64,000 bases of DNA from Diphasiastrum complanatum (lineage: Eukaryota; Streptophyta; Lycopodiopsida; Lycopodiales; Lycopodiaceae). The stretch's first letter is position 1. Each line of letters begins with the position of its first letter. The translations under genes and the position numbers were made by a program. The notes below the pieces were generated by a model. That model was not told where the DNA came from, made no database searches, and was given only the letters and a program-made list of their open reading frames with translations. Below are positions 27,862 through 40,149 of the stretch, piece after piece. Where the stretch lies: the NCBI GenBank assembly GCA_029204225.1, contig CM055100.1, forward strand, positions 22,002,248 to 22,066,247. Reading direction: 5' to 3'.

Positions 27862-28378
27862 TGTGTAATACAGTCTTTAGTACGGCCTTCAAGCTGAGAA
27901 ACAAGTAGAAATTGATTTGGTTTCATTTGGATCACAAAAACTCAATGTACATAGTGAACTAGCTTGAGATTGCCAATGAGCTCCAAAAATATTCTATCTT
28001 CTCACTATGAGAGCTTGGAATACATAGCAAATTTGACTTCCTTTGTGAAGTTAGGCGGATTTCTTGCATGTAATAAGGAAGTTAACTTAGCCTTTTTGCC
28101 CTAAAATGAAACCCTAGTCTATTTCCTAGAGTCATGCTTGGTAGATAGCTAGTTGGTCAATGTTTCACCTTAAATCTAGGATTTAGGTCCTATAAACTAG
28201 GAATCACTAACAAAATGGTATGACCAACCCTATGAAATTGACTTAACCTACATTAGGAGTGGATTGCCATGTGGCATCTTGGCTTCACATGTGTGGAATC
28301 CACTTATGTACAAAATTTACATTATACTACATGGTTTTTGATCAAGCTAGATTTGCCAATTTTTGGCAATTCTTCACA
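27862..28378 (-). repeat. Copia LTR (copy 2), TG...CA
   Basis: This is the direct repeat of 24110-24625 with the same ends. It abuts the truncated plus-strand copia pre-integrase on its left. No primer-binding site is visible where a minus-strand 5' LTR would have one (just left of 27862), so it may be a solo LTR. No matching 5-bp target duplication was seen. Confidence 0.7.
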
Positions 28379-28799
28379 AACTCAGTTGGAGTTGGATAAT
28401 TGGTGGAACCAAAAGCCCATGGCTTCAGTAATGAAGTTTGGTAAATCTTAAGTTATTCTAGATCAGAACTTAAGTATATTTGGGTCTAGATGTGTTCTAG
28501 ATGGAACTTTGACTTTGGAATGACACATTGTGCCATGTCTAGAGTGAAGAATTAAGAGACTACAGTTCTTTATTGGCATCGTAAGGGGAGTAGATTCGCA
28601 TAAATCTGGAACTTTCCTAGTGGAAAGGATTTTTGTGGAGCAACTCATATGTCTTTTAAGAATAGCAGCATTCACGATCTCTTACTTTCAAGTATAGCAT
28701 TATCCAGTGAATGTGGTTGTCAAATCATAGTTCAGATTCCAATCTATATTTGACTTCTAAGAGAGGATAACGTGAGCAGTGAAAATATTTGATGCTTTT

Positions 28800-29490
28800 T
28801 GCATAGGTCTCTCGATGGCAATCTCATTGGATGAGGAGTTTGCGTGTAACAGTAGTAAGCATTACTAGGTATAATCCGTTTATGCTTAGGTATGGATTTC
28901 AATCTAAATCTCCAGAAATGGTTGAAATTGAGTTGATTAAAGTTCAGAATGTGACAGATTTCTTGCAGGAAATGCTACAATTAACATGTGAAAATGTTCT
29001 AAGTGCCCAGGATCAAGTAAGACATTTTACTAATCTGAAAGAATTGCCTTGGGAGTTTCAAGTTGGGGCTTGGGGGGTATCTTAGACTTTCAAAGAATTC
29101 TAAGGTAATGCACGAGGAAGCATTACGAGTTGTCTGCTCGTTATAGCGGACCATATAAAATCTTGAAAATAAATGGATCTTTAGTTTACCAGTTAGAGTA
29201 ACCAGAGGGAATCAAGACTCATCCCGTGTTCCATGTTAGTCGTATAGAGATGAGTTTACATGTGAGGGACTACCTTGGTTTTGGTAAAAGTCTAGATTCA
29301 TTTGAAGACTTATCTGAAAGGATTCTTTTAGAGCCTGAAAGGATTCTTGATACAAGATCCAAGCGATTGCGTAATTAGGATGTTATTGAGCATCTGGTTG
29401 GATAGAAAGGACATTCTGATGATGAGGATTCATGGAAACTAGAAGGCAATCTAAAGAAGAGTTTCCCAGACTTTGAATTCCAAGAACAAG
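28800..29490 (+). pseudogene. Chromovirus integrase C-terminus with chromodomain remnant
   Basis: The translation gives YNPFMLRYGFQSKSPEMVEI, then LPWEFQVGAWG, then LSARYSGPYKILKINGSLVY. It continues with HPVFHVSRIEMSLHVRDY and, near the end, ILDTRSKRLRN, a stop, DVIEHLVG, a stop, KGHSDDEDSW. The last block has the pattern of the chromodomain that chromoviruses carry after integrase (ILD.R....+N...EYLVKWKG....E.TWE). Stops are scattered through it. It ends just before the polypurine tract and 3' LTR. Confidence 0.85.
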
Positions 29491-29509
29491 ACTAAAATAA
29501 GGGGGGAAG

Positions 29510-29944
29510 TATATTACGGCCCTAATGGGGGTTTGGACCATTAGGGGCTATCTTGGATGTAGGGGTCAAGCCTACTAATCCAAGGTGAACATGCACTGTG
29601 CTTATGCATGGGTCTTGACTATTATGGACTAGGGATACATACATGTAGTGGATTGGCATGATTAGTTAGAGTGCTTCCATGTGGATCCAGTGCATGGGTA
29701 GGTGGGTTTGTCTCTACGCTCTATATATACCCTCACAAGTCACTATGAGGAGGATTGAAGAGTCTGTGGCCATTATGCTATTAGACTATGAAGCGCTCTT
29801 CTTGTGGCTTGCCTATCTCTTGGATTGCTCGGGGGCTAGACCGGTATTGGGTCTAGGTCTGGTTGGGATGGTTTCATATACTATAGTCCTCCCTTGGTGT
29901 TCTAGGAAGGTCTATCTCAATTGGGAGTCCTGAGGGACGTTTTA
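29510..29944 (+). repeat. 3' LTR of the chromovirus
   Basis: It starts TATATTACGGCCC after the polypurine tract and ends GGGACGTTTTA. It is a direct repeat of 19446-19878. A TATATATA box lies near 29720. Confidence 0.88.
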
Positions 29945-32900
29945 GAGCTTCTCAAGGAGTTGGTAAGAGTACTTCATCAAAGGATGCTTGGAATTCATTG
30001 AAGAAGCTTTATGAATCCAAGTCTACTTCTAGAGTGTTGACTCTAAGAAGACAAATCTTTTGTTGTTTGCAAAAGAGTGAAGAAAGTCCAAATACTTTTA
30101 TTTTGAGAGTGAAAGCTTTGAATGATGAGTTAGCTTGCATTGATGAGAGCATTAGGAAGGAGAGCTTGTTCAAGTTATTCTTAATGAATTGTTGGATGTT
30201 TATGGTAACATTGTTCAAAGTCTTGCCATTCAAAAGACTTTGCCAAGTTTGCTTGATCTTCAAGAGATCTTGATCAATGAAGAATATAGGCTTCAAGCAA
30301 GAGGTGGATCTTCATCAACATCTCAAGTTGGAGAGGAGGCTATGTTCATCAAGGAAAAATTCAAGGGAAAAAGCAAAAGTAAGTGGTCTAAAGGGAGATG
30401 AAGGGGAGGCTTCTTCAAATGGCAAAAAGAAAGATAAATCAAAGCTCAAGTGACTCTATTGTGGCATCAAAGGGCACTTTGCAAGTGAGTGCTACAAGAA
30501 GAAGAGAGATCAAGGAGACAAGCAAGGTAATCTTACTCTTGATGGGGATGTTTTGGATGTTCAAAATGCAAATGATGATGCTTTTGTGATGTCTTCATGT
30601 ATGCTTTCTAATGATGAAAATCTAGATCCATGGTGGATTGATAGGGGAGCAAGTTCACACATAACTTCACAAAGAGTACTTCACTTCTTTGTTGGCATAT
30701 GGAGATGACAAGAGGATGATCCACACGGCCAAATGATGGTGAGTGTGCAATCAAAGGGATTGGCACAATTCCTATTTCTCTCTCTACAAATAGGAAGGTT
30801 CATTTGAATGATGTTTTGTTCATTACATCTATTATCAAGAATTTACTTAATGTGAGTCAATTGTTAAGTAAAGGCCTCAAAGTTGAGTTTGATGGAGATG
30901 CTTGTACAATCAAAAGTAAGGATATCTTGATTGCAAAAGGTAAAAGGCAAGGGAAGTTGCTCAAACTAGATGCTTGTGTTATTTCTAACCAAGTTGGATG
31001 TGTTGCAAGAGAACAAATACCTATTCAAGAGGTTTGGCATAAAAGGATGGGACACCTCAACTTCCAGCCATTGGAGGTAATGGCTAGAAAGAATATTGTG
31101 ATTGGTCTTCCAAGCTCCTTAAGTAGCATCAATCATGTTTGTGAGTATTGTGCTTTTTCAAAGTCACATAGACTACATTATACTAGATCTACATCTAGAT
31201 CTACAAAGCCTTTTCAAATTGTACATTCGGATATTCATGGAATTACTACAATCAGCAATAGTGGAGCTAAGATGTATGTAGCTTTCATTGATGATTTTAG
31301 TAAATTTTTTTGGATCTATGATGTTTTTGTCAAGTTCAAGAATGAAAGGGAGAACCAATTTTCTACAAGCAAATGCTTGAGGAGTGACAATGGTGGAGAG
31401 TACATATCTACCAAGTTCAAGGCCTTTTGTGATGAGCATGGGATCAAGAGAGAGTATACAACACCAAAGACCCCACAACAAAATGGACTGGCCAAGAGGA
31501 AGAATAGGACTTTATGTGAAAGTGCTAAATCCATGAGGTTAAGTGCTAACCTAAATAAGCCATTTTGAGATTAAGCTTTGTTGTGTGCTAATTTCTTGTG
31601 CAATAGGTGGTCAAGTGCCATCTTGGATGGAAGGACACCTTTTGAGATGCTATTCAAGAGTAGGTTGATTGTCAAATTTCTTAGAACTTTTGGATGCACA
31701 TGCTATGTCAATATAATTCTTGATGATAGGACCAAGGAGGATCCATGGTATATTTGTTGGATATAGTGAGGTGAGTAAAGCCTACAAGGTTTACATTCCT
31801 TCTACTAACAAAGTGATTGTTGGTAGAGATGTCATTTTTGATGAGGGGAACAATCCAAAAGTATCTTCAAGTATTATTGATGATGATGTAGATGGATCTA
31901 ACATTCTTGATGATGATGTAAAGGATCCTACTTTGGATGGTGATGATGAAGGACCATCATCAAGTGAAAAGCCAAGGAGGACATCAAGGCAAAGGCAAAT
32001 ACCTTCAACGCTCACTTATGATTAAAAGGGTAAGAAAGTAGTTGTTGGAAATTATTTTGCTTTCCTAACCTCTTTTGATGAACCTACATGTGTAGATGAA
32101 GCAAGGAACAAAGAGGAGTGGATCCAAGCAATGGATCTTGACTATCAAGCTCTTACGAAGAATGAAACATGGAGATTGGTGGAGTTACCTAAGGACAAGA
32201 AAGCTATTGGATGCAAATGGATCTTCAAGGTGAAGACAAACCAAGATGGATCTATCAACAAGTACAAGACAAGGTTGGTGGCAAAAGAATATGCTCAAGA
32301 ACATGGTACTGACTATGATGAAACCATTGCACCCGTGGCAAAGATGGTAAGCATTCGGGTCATCATCTCTTGAACATCATCATCATGGCATTTTTGAATG
32401 GTGATTTTGAGGAGGAAGTGTACATGGGGCAACCTGAGAGCTACATTTCACCTACAAAGCCAAGTCATGTGTGTCTTCTGCAAAAGAGTTTGTATGGCCT
32501 TAATCAAGCACCAAGGAGTTGGTATGCTAAGCTTAACATTTTTTTATAGGTTTTCTAGAAATGATGTTACCATCTTGCTAATCTATGTGAATGATATCAT
32601 CTTGAGTGGTGGAGACAATCAAGATGTGGAGGATATCAAGAGTGCTCTTAAGAAGGAATTTGAGGTGCATGATCTTGGTCACTTGCATTACATTTTGGGA
32701 ATAGAAGCTATTAGATCTTCTCAATCTGCTTTCATTTGTGAAGAGAAGTACGCTAATTCTATTCTAGAAAGATTTCATATGGTAGATCCAAAGTCTTGTG
32801 ATACAAAAATGGAGTCTCATGTAAAGCTAACTATAAGAGGTAATTGAAGATCCTTCAAGGACATTACTCTCTATAGAAATCTAGCTGGTTCACTCATCTA

Positions 32901-33170
32901 TCTAACCATTACAAGACCGGATCTAAGCTATTGTGTTGGAAGATTGAGTTAATTCATGCAAGATCCTAGTGAGGAGCATTGGAAGCTAGGAAAACAAGTT
33001 TTGAGGTATATTATGAAAACTCTAGATTTTGGCATATTGTATGAGGGATCATAGATTCAGACTTTGCTGGAGATCAAATGGATAGAAAAATCCATAAGTT
33101 CACATGCTATTTTCATAGTTGATGGAGCTATCTCGCTATGGATCAAAAGGATGGTAATGGATTTCCACTT
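29945..33170 (+). pseudogene. Copia gag-pol, 5'-truncated, many lesions
   Basis: The sequence starts mid-gag (SKDAWNSLKKLYESKSTSRV). The zinc knuckle near 30447 is LYCGIKGHFASECYK, with the first Cys codon now TGA. The protease near 30635 reads WWIDRGASSHIT, with DSG changed to DRG. Pre-integrase and integrase (30804-31568) show WHKRMGHLN and CEYCAFSKSH, then VHSDIHG and RSDNGGEY. The third catalytic residue is Lys (NGLAKRKNRT). RT pieces follow (31720-32373, KAIGCKWIFKVK; 32560-32847 with LLIYVNDIILSG, so YVDD is YVND). RNase H runs to about 33165 (GDQMDRK). Frameshifts occur near 31735 and 32373. No LTR is visible at either end, and the left edge is the chromovirus 3' LTR. Confidence 0.92.
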
Positions 33171-33261
33171 GCTAGATTTTTCAGAGAGTCCAATCATCTT
33201 TTGCGTGTGTGTGTGGTCGAGTTTGGACCCATTCTTATTGGCTAAATTTGATATATTGCAT

Positions 33262-34080
33262 CTAGACTAGAATTTCTAGGTCATTTGGTGAGATACCAAA
33301 AATGTCAATGGAGGCAACATTAATATTTAAGTACTTAATTATACTGTTGTGATGCATGTACAAGATAGATCTCATGTTTAAATGTCCTAATCTTTGATGC
33401 CATAACTGGGCATTTGAAGTACTCACATTGGTTGAAAGTGCATAATTATGACTCAAAATGTACAAATTACCTTCTTTGTTAGTAGAGAGGAGTTTATTAC
33501 AATCATTATTCAAAATAGTACATTGCTTTGAATTGAACAAGCCTTTGCACCCCTGATCTGTAAGTTTGTTGATAACAAGTAAATTATCTGTTAGCTTAGG
33601 TACATAAAGTACATTCTTATGTAATGTTAAATTATCGTTTGGAGATGAAGGTATATGGAACCTTGGCCTTCAATCTGATGTGTACTGGGTCACCGAAGTA
33701 GATATACTTCAAATCTACTAGCTTGAGTTCTTTGAATAGGAACTTATATGGAGAGAAGCACTAGATTCGAGATACCATAGAAAGGCATCTCTACTTTCTC
33801 GATCTTGTACCATTAGCAGTGTTGTGTCTTCATGAGAGGTTCTGGCAAAATCAGGACCTCCATCCTGCTGCATCTTCTTCTTTGCTTCGTTGTGCTTGAG
33901 AACTCGATAGTCCTTGATGTCATGATTGGTTCTCTTGTAGTACTGACAGAAAACTTTGGTTTTAGGCTTTTGTTGCTATCGATTCTACTATGGTAATTGT
34001 TGTCTGAATCAGTCTACTCAGCTTTAGTCTTCTTGTCTTTTGAAGATATCTTCTTCTGAACCTGTTGTCATTCACAAACA
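33262..34080 (-). pseudogene. Copia gag end, protease and pre-integrase fragment
   Basis: On the minus strand, from about 34000 down, a zinc knuckle with changed cysteines (FCQYYKRTNHDIKDYR) leads to a degenerate protease (LWYLESSASLHIS, DSG changed to ESS). The pre-integrase region follows (LHKNVLYVPKLTDNLL, AQLWHQRLGHLNMRSI, 33540-33262). The integrase core is absent, since the fragment is cut near 33262. It belongs to a different copia family from the plus-strand copy beside it. Confidence 0.85.
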
Positions 34081-34420
34081 TAGGCATCTCAACGAGTGAT
34101 TAGATATTTCTTGTCTATTACTCGCCCACTATCTATTACTCGCCAAATTTCAATTTTTTTTTGAAATAGATCTGAGTGACTGATCATCAAAATCCATCTA
34201 CCTTTTCTAATTTTTCTCCAATCAACTTTTACTTGTGCAGAAGCTTTTTTTTTTCTTTCAATCTTTTTTAGATCCCAATTTGATTTTGATCTGAGTTCGA
34301 TTTCATTTCGGTTTGATCCCCATCTATATCCATTCTCTGATCACTCATATAGAAAATATCTACAAACTGAGGAAAGAAAAAGAAAAAGACCAAAAATAAC
34401 ATCACCTTCCATTTTCGTGT
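34081..34420. other. AT-rich spacer, possible gypsy leader
   Basis: No gene. TCTATTACTCGCC occurs twice near 34110-34145. It lies immediately upstream of a gypsy gag and may be its leader. Confidence 0.3.
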
Positions 34421-37400
34421 ATGCATCTCAAATCTAGTAGGAGATTATCGACCTTGGATCCCCCTTGTTTTGAGGAATTTCTTAACATACCGATCGAAAT
34501 AAATCACAAAATCGTTGACGTATATCCACCACCGATGAACAATCCAAGGCCCTTTGTAGCTCATGCCTTCAAAACTTCCCCAAGATCGACCTTCCAAGGT
34601 TTGATGGAAAGGGAGATCCACGACAAGAACTCAGGCGTGTAGAGCCTATGGAGACGGCAGCCCATAAGAGGTTATGTGGAGGATGCGACCCTGAGAGTGT
34701 CCTAGACCATAGCGTCCTAACGTGGTTCATGGTAGGATTGCCCAAGGGAATCAGACATCAAATGAAAAGAAGAGACAAGTAGGTGTCTTTTCAAGCAGCT
34801 TGCACCGATGCCATCAAGAGAGTTGACAATAGAAGAAGCACAGTTTGAACTCTGATTAGTCTAACCAAGAGAGACAACACCGAAAGGAACAAGAGCCATA
34901 TGTAAGGATAAGTTTCATGATGATGCTTCCACCTCTATGGCTAATAGCGCTGACATAATCATATATGCCATAGAGAAGTTGCACACCTAGAGCAATGAGC
35001 AATTTAGAAAGCTCACCACTGACCTTACCGCGACTGTTGACTAAAAGCTGAAAGGCTTGCAACTAGGACCCACCCATGCCTATCCTGGGAGAGAGCCCAC
35101 TTGGTGTCCACACTGCACTGAGAACTACACATGAAATGAATGCCCGCGGTTGAGACAAAGGTTAGAGCGGCCCCCACAATATTTCCATATATGTAATATG
35201 GGAGATCATGACACAACTGACTGCCGATACAACCTACGCAACCAAGCAACATGCCCAGCAGCAAATCTTGCCCCAGCCCCAATGGCACAACAACAACCTT
35301 ATCACAACCACTACCTAGATTATTATCAGAGAACCCAGGAATTAGTAGTGAGAAATCTACAACTAGCTACCCAGTAGTTGAACACGGTCGAGGTGACTGA
35401 AGAACCCTACTATCCCAAGGAAGAAGCATCAGACTCTGTCCCCAGTGCATTTCATAGACAGAGCATATGGTGAGTTAATACCGATCTACGTAAACCAGGT
35501 TTGTGGTACATGATTTAGAGCTCCCATAAAATGTTACGGATGTGGAGAGCATCATAGGATTGTTGAGTGCTCTAACAAGCCACAAGATAATTTTGTACCA
35601 TTTTGGCGAGATTGTGGGTACAGACACTCATACTTGATGTGTCCAATGCGAAAGGAGAAGCAAGGAAAGGTCTATGTCCCAATGCACCTAATGAGTGTGG
35701 TAGGAGAACCCAAGGCATCCACAATGTTTGTATACATCCAGACCAGAGCATAGAAAAGACTAGAAAAGGAACCAACCAAGTCCGCTACTATAGGTCCTGT
35801 TAGTGGCTCATCAGGTTCTCTATATACTGGTGAATGCCCCAATCCCACAGTTGAACAAGGGAACTATAGATGCCTAAAGGAATGGGCAAGAGAAGCCCAA
35901 GCCTTAGATCAAGCCAGAGAGGTAGCCTGAGAGCATGACAAGGGTCAGCTCGAGGGTAAAAATGATTGAAGGCCAAATGCTCTTCCCCACTCCCTATTGA
36001 ATCCAAGGTTGTTGCAGTTCATCCGGGAGACTGGACAGAATGCACACAAGCATTTTAGTATGGAGATCTCTTTCCATAGCAAGGACCATACGGCTGACTA
36101 AGTCAATCTATTGAGAGGAGATGTTTGAATACCACTAGGCACCCTACTCAAAACACATTCGACCCTCTGGAAAGGATTGAAAACATACAGTGGGATCCTA
36201 CAGTGTCTTATTGAAAAAACCGTGGCTCAGAATGTCACAAGTGTTTCATAATTGGGGAAAGAATCGTATCGTCTTGCAGAATCATAATTCTGTAGTGAAG
36301 ATTAATCATGATAATTGGATTACAAAACCAATTGACCAAAGAGCCATGGTTGTCAGCTTTGCCACAACAATCCATTATGACGAGGAGTCAGACGACGAAC
36401 ATCATTGGAGGAGAATTTTCATATGCGATGATCCACAAATTGATGTAGTAATCTAGATAGAAGCCTACTTTGGATTGCTTGTAGTTTGATGTTACATCTA
36501 CTGAACAATTGCCAAAGCGAAGGTCTGTCGTAGATGATTTCTCTATAAAGAGATGAGTAGAACCAATGAAGAAACCCAACGAAGGCCATCAAGATTCCAT
36601 GTCACTTGCCTAGAGGCTATACCCAAAGAACCGCTACAAGGAATCTATAGTGAGAAAGAAATAGAAGTTCTTCAAGTGTTTACCCTAGAGGAAGGTCGTG
36701 AGTATGAGGATGACGATTTTCTTAGATACGTTGATCCTTATTGTTTCAAGCCTACGCCAAGATCTCGAAGAACCAGATCCACAAAAGCCTCTAGAGAACA
36801 AAATCATAGAAGCAACAGAACTCCACAGGGCAATGTTGTAGTAGGCCGAATGGATACAATATCTGAAGGATCTATGACTAGTGTCCTAATAACTATAAAC
36901 GATCTTTTGCGAGAATGCAGAGATTGGGACCTAGTTGAGGATGAAGCTCTATACAAGCTAGAAGTCTCGTTGTGGGACAATAGCATTGAGATGGTGAAAG
37001 ACCCAATAGCCGAACATCAATCCGATTCACCGAGACATGCCAAGGGTAAGGAGCCTATCACTTTGGATCTCCCATCTGGAGACTCTCCTCCCGTCCCCAT
37101 TGCACAGTTGGGTCTGAAGGCATCTAAGAGCATCAAGAGGCTTGATAGGGACTTGAAAAGGATGGTCTGCCCCGAGAATGCAAGCTCTTTTATAAGGCTA
37201 AAACCGTTGAGTGGAAGGCCAAGAGTGATAAATGGGAAATCAAGACCGATTTGATGACCACCCAAGAAATGCATGAAAAAATCCGGGAAGACGCTATAGA
37301 AGAACCCAAGCCTGTGCATGATGTGCCACAACACTTCAAGGACTATGAGATGGATGAAGTGGTAGTGGTCATGCCCAGAGCCAAGAGAGAACCAGTGGAA

Positions 37401-38400
37401 GACACCTTCCAAGGGGCCAACATTTATGAAGGTCTTGCCGGTACGAAAGAAATAGATCTAGCGGAAGAGGGAGAAGACAGTCGCATAGTGTTTGTTGGAG
37501 AGGATGTAGGAGAGAAACTCGAGGATATTAAAGCCTTTCTTTGAAAACACTACAATTGTCTAGCACGGAATTACATTGAGCTGAAGGGCATATTGCCAGA
37601 TATAGTGGTTCACACCACTGTTGGCCGGGTATTGATTTTTTTTTTTTGGTTCTCAACCTGGTTCTAAAGACCCTAACCGGTGGGTACACTATTTCCCAAG
37701 AACCAGCTTCTATGTAGAACCGGCGGGTATGCTCTTTGTAGGAACTGACCATGGTTGAGAACCATCGGGTCCCTTTGAGCCTTGGATTGAGGTTGAGAAC
37801 CGTCATTTGGAGGGGGCAATTCACCCTACAGAATCTAACATTCATTAAGGGCTTTTAGCAAGTGAGGACATCATGATAGATGAGAATGTAGAACCTAAAC
37901 CCAACACTAGTTCACACCATTATGCTGGTTGATGGAGCGAACCTCGTTGTTAGTAGGCCTTATCGGTCTGATCCGCACTACGTCCAGCTAATTCAAGAAG
38001 AGCTAAAGAAGCTTCTTGATGTAGGATTCATCTACGAGATGGAGCACACAGACCGAGTGTTGCTGAACATGGTGGTACCTAAGAAAAATGGAAAACTTCG
38101 AATCTGTGTGGACTACAAGAAGCTCAACTCTGTCAACAACCTTTTAAAGAAAAATGTGTTAGAACAAATACCCGGAGCAGAAGCCTATAGCTATCTAGAT
38201 GGGTTTTGGTGGTTATAACCAGATGCAAATATCCCCAGAAAACCAGCACAAAATAGCATTCTCCACTGAGTGGGGAACATATGCGTATAAAGTGATGTCA
38301 TTTGAATTGTGCAATGCTCCCAGCACCTTCCAACGAGTGATGAGTTATGTTTTCAAGGATTTTCTACATAAATTTATGGACGACTCGTGTGTTCACTCTT
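34421..38400 (+). pseudogene. Ty3/gypsy gag to RT, degraded
   Basis: Gag begins near 34421 (PPPMNNPRPFVAHAF) and shares its N-terminal block with the minus-strand fragment at 51003-51320. Zinc-knuckle-like motifs lie near 35175 (FHICNMGDHDTTDC, first Cys lost) and 35530 (CYGCGEHHRIVEC, one residue short). The protease C-terminus is at 36190 (YSVLLKKPWLRMSQVFHNWG). An acidic and basic linker fills 36553-37544. RT starts at 37922 (LLDVGFIYEMEH, VVPKKNGKLRICVDY, AYSYLDG) and ends near 38395 just after the catalytic FMDD (HKFMDDSCV). RNase H and integrase are missing. A 292-bp insert splits the region before RT. The family is related to the gypsy pieces at 2640-9770 but is not the same. Confidence 0.9.
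37618..37909. mobile_element. 292-bp insertion with 10-bp target duplication inside gypsy pol
   Basis: GTTCACACCA occurs at 37608-37617 and again at 37910-37919, and the gypsy pre-RT frame continues in register across the insert if one copy is dropped. The insert ends share TGTTGG / CCAACA near their tips. Inside it, GGTTCTCAACC (37648-37658) pairs with GGTTGAGAACC at 37753-37763 and 37791-37801. It has no coding capacity. A duplication of 9-11 bp is typical of Mutator-like elements, but long terminal inverted repeats are not visible, so the superfamily is open. Confidence 0.8.
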
Positions 38401-39329
38401 TTCGAGCCGAGCTTTCATAGTAGTGGGTCTTAAAATTAATAGATAAAATTTTCATAGGTACACTGGTTGCATAACATGCTTCTAAACTTCAGGCTACTCC
38501 ATCTGCAAGTTTGCATACCATTGTGATTTGTCTGAATCTAAAAAACAAACTCCTCTCTTTAGGAATGTGCTTGGAGTTGTGACATTCCTTTTCTTCACTA
38601 AAAGGGCCACTTATGAAGCATAACGTTTGACTCTTTTGAGTAATTTGATTTCCATTGGCAACTCAAGCAAATCCAATCACAAGCAACTTGAAAATAAATC
38701 GTGGTGCTTATTTTTGAAAGGGGATTTGCTCCTTGTAGGACCCAATTGCACAATCTTGGAAGGGCATTGGGCTACATTCATAACCCTTGGTTGAACACTA
38801 TCCTGAAGCCACCTTAAAATAAATGAAAGTATTTTATGCATGTCATGCACTCACACCCTCGATAATAGCAATTTAATTTGCCAAGAGGTCAAGAGAAGAT
38901 TCGAACTTGGCATTACTTTCAATTAGTTTTCACATATTCAAAGAGGATTGGGTTTTGTGCATGAACCTTTAATTGAAGAAGGACCCACTAAGTTTAAACT
39001 ACCTTAAGACATATGAAAGTTTTTTGTGCATGTCACACACTCACATCTCAATCTGGGTGCACGTTCTACAATTAGTTAAATCAAGACTCAAGACACATAT
39101 CATTCACTTTCAACTTGTGATCAATATGCTTTATGTTTATTACAATAGGCAATTATTGAGATAAAATATGAGACCATTTACTTGGACTTACTTTTCATTC
39201 CCGCTTGAGATATAATGGGGTGTATATTAACTCCATAATAACGATGATGTGCCAAGGGACACAAAAGGTGATTTAAACTTGACATTAGTTGCCCATTCTT
39301 TTTCCCACTAAATTTAACCTTACTTTTCT
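38401..39329. other. No gene recognised
   Basis: AT-rich sequence between two gypsy fragments of opposite orientation. It may hold degraded minus-strand RNase H or integrase of the fragment at 39330-39757, but no motif could be read. Confidence 0.4.
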
Positions 39330-39757
39330 TAGCACGTATACACGAAAATTTCTTACTCAATCAAGTGGTTGCAAAACAAGGGCCTAAACTAGTTTTGCTC
39401 TTGCTTCATCAAAAGCCTTTTGGTTGTTCCTTCACAATATGCATCTTTCTTCAATGGCTAAGTAAGTGGCTTTATGATAGTGGCATATTTATGAATGAAC
39501 CTTCAGTAATAGCCAACATGCCCTAGGAAACATCCAAGTTCTCTTAGGTTAATTGGTGCTTCTAACTCCACAATAAGACAAACTTTATCTTCATCGACCT
39601 CAAGTCTCTTGCATAAATTAGATGACTTAGAAGTATCCCTTCTAACTTTAAAATAGCACATGTTGGGATGTAAGAAAGACAAGTAGTACAACATTTCCAG
39701 AAGTTTGTTTGAATCGATCCACATGATCCATATTTCTATTATAAACACAAAAATCAT
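39330..39757 (-). pseudogene. Gypsy RT connection fragment
   Basis: The minus-strand translation reads KVCLIVELEAPINLRELGCF, LGHVGYY, a stop, RFIHKYATIIKPLT, a stop and LKKDA. This is the gypsy segment just after the RT catalytic site (I..L..P.N.KELR.FLGH.GYYRRFI..YA.IA.PLT.LLKKD). Only this piece survives. Confidence 0.85.
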
Positions 39758-39839
39758 TAATAAAATTTTCTAAGAATCTTTAAAGAAATCTCCTAAAGAT
39801 TAATGTATCATTCTTTGAAAATTGCTAAAGCACAACAAA

Positions 39840-40020
39840 GTTTTGAACAATGCTAAATTTGAAGATCAAGACATTCATGGATTTAGATTGGGGCCGGAGG
39901 GGGGAGGTTGCATTATTATCCTTATCACTCTAATCCATTTTTAATCTACATCCATTCATTTATCCAGTTGTTGCATGTTACTCACATTATTGCACAAAAT
40001 ACAAAAATACACAAAAATCG
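39840..40020 (+). pseudogene. Copia 3' tail, polypurine tract and LTR start
   Basis: TTCATGGATTTAGATTGGGG followed by a purine run (about 39890-39918) and TGCATTATTATCC parallels 52806-52850 of the copia element ending there. It is the last codons of a copia pol, its polypurine tract and the beginning of its 3' LTR. The rest of that LTR cannot be followed. Confidence 0.6.
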
Positions 40021-40149
40021 CAAAGTAGGTTTACAATCACTTACGACCATCTACTTATGACTTTTCATAATCATTTACAGGTCTTTACACTAATTTATGA
40101 GCTTATGCTTTATAGTTGTTATGGGCATTTTACGTTTGCCCACGGGCTT

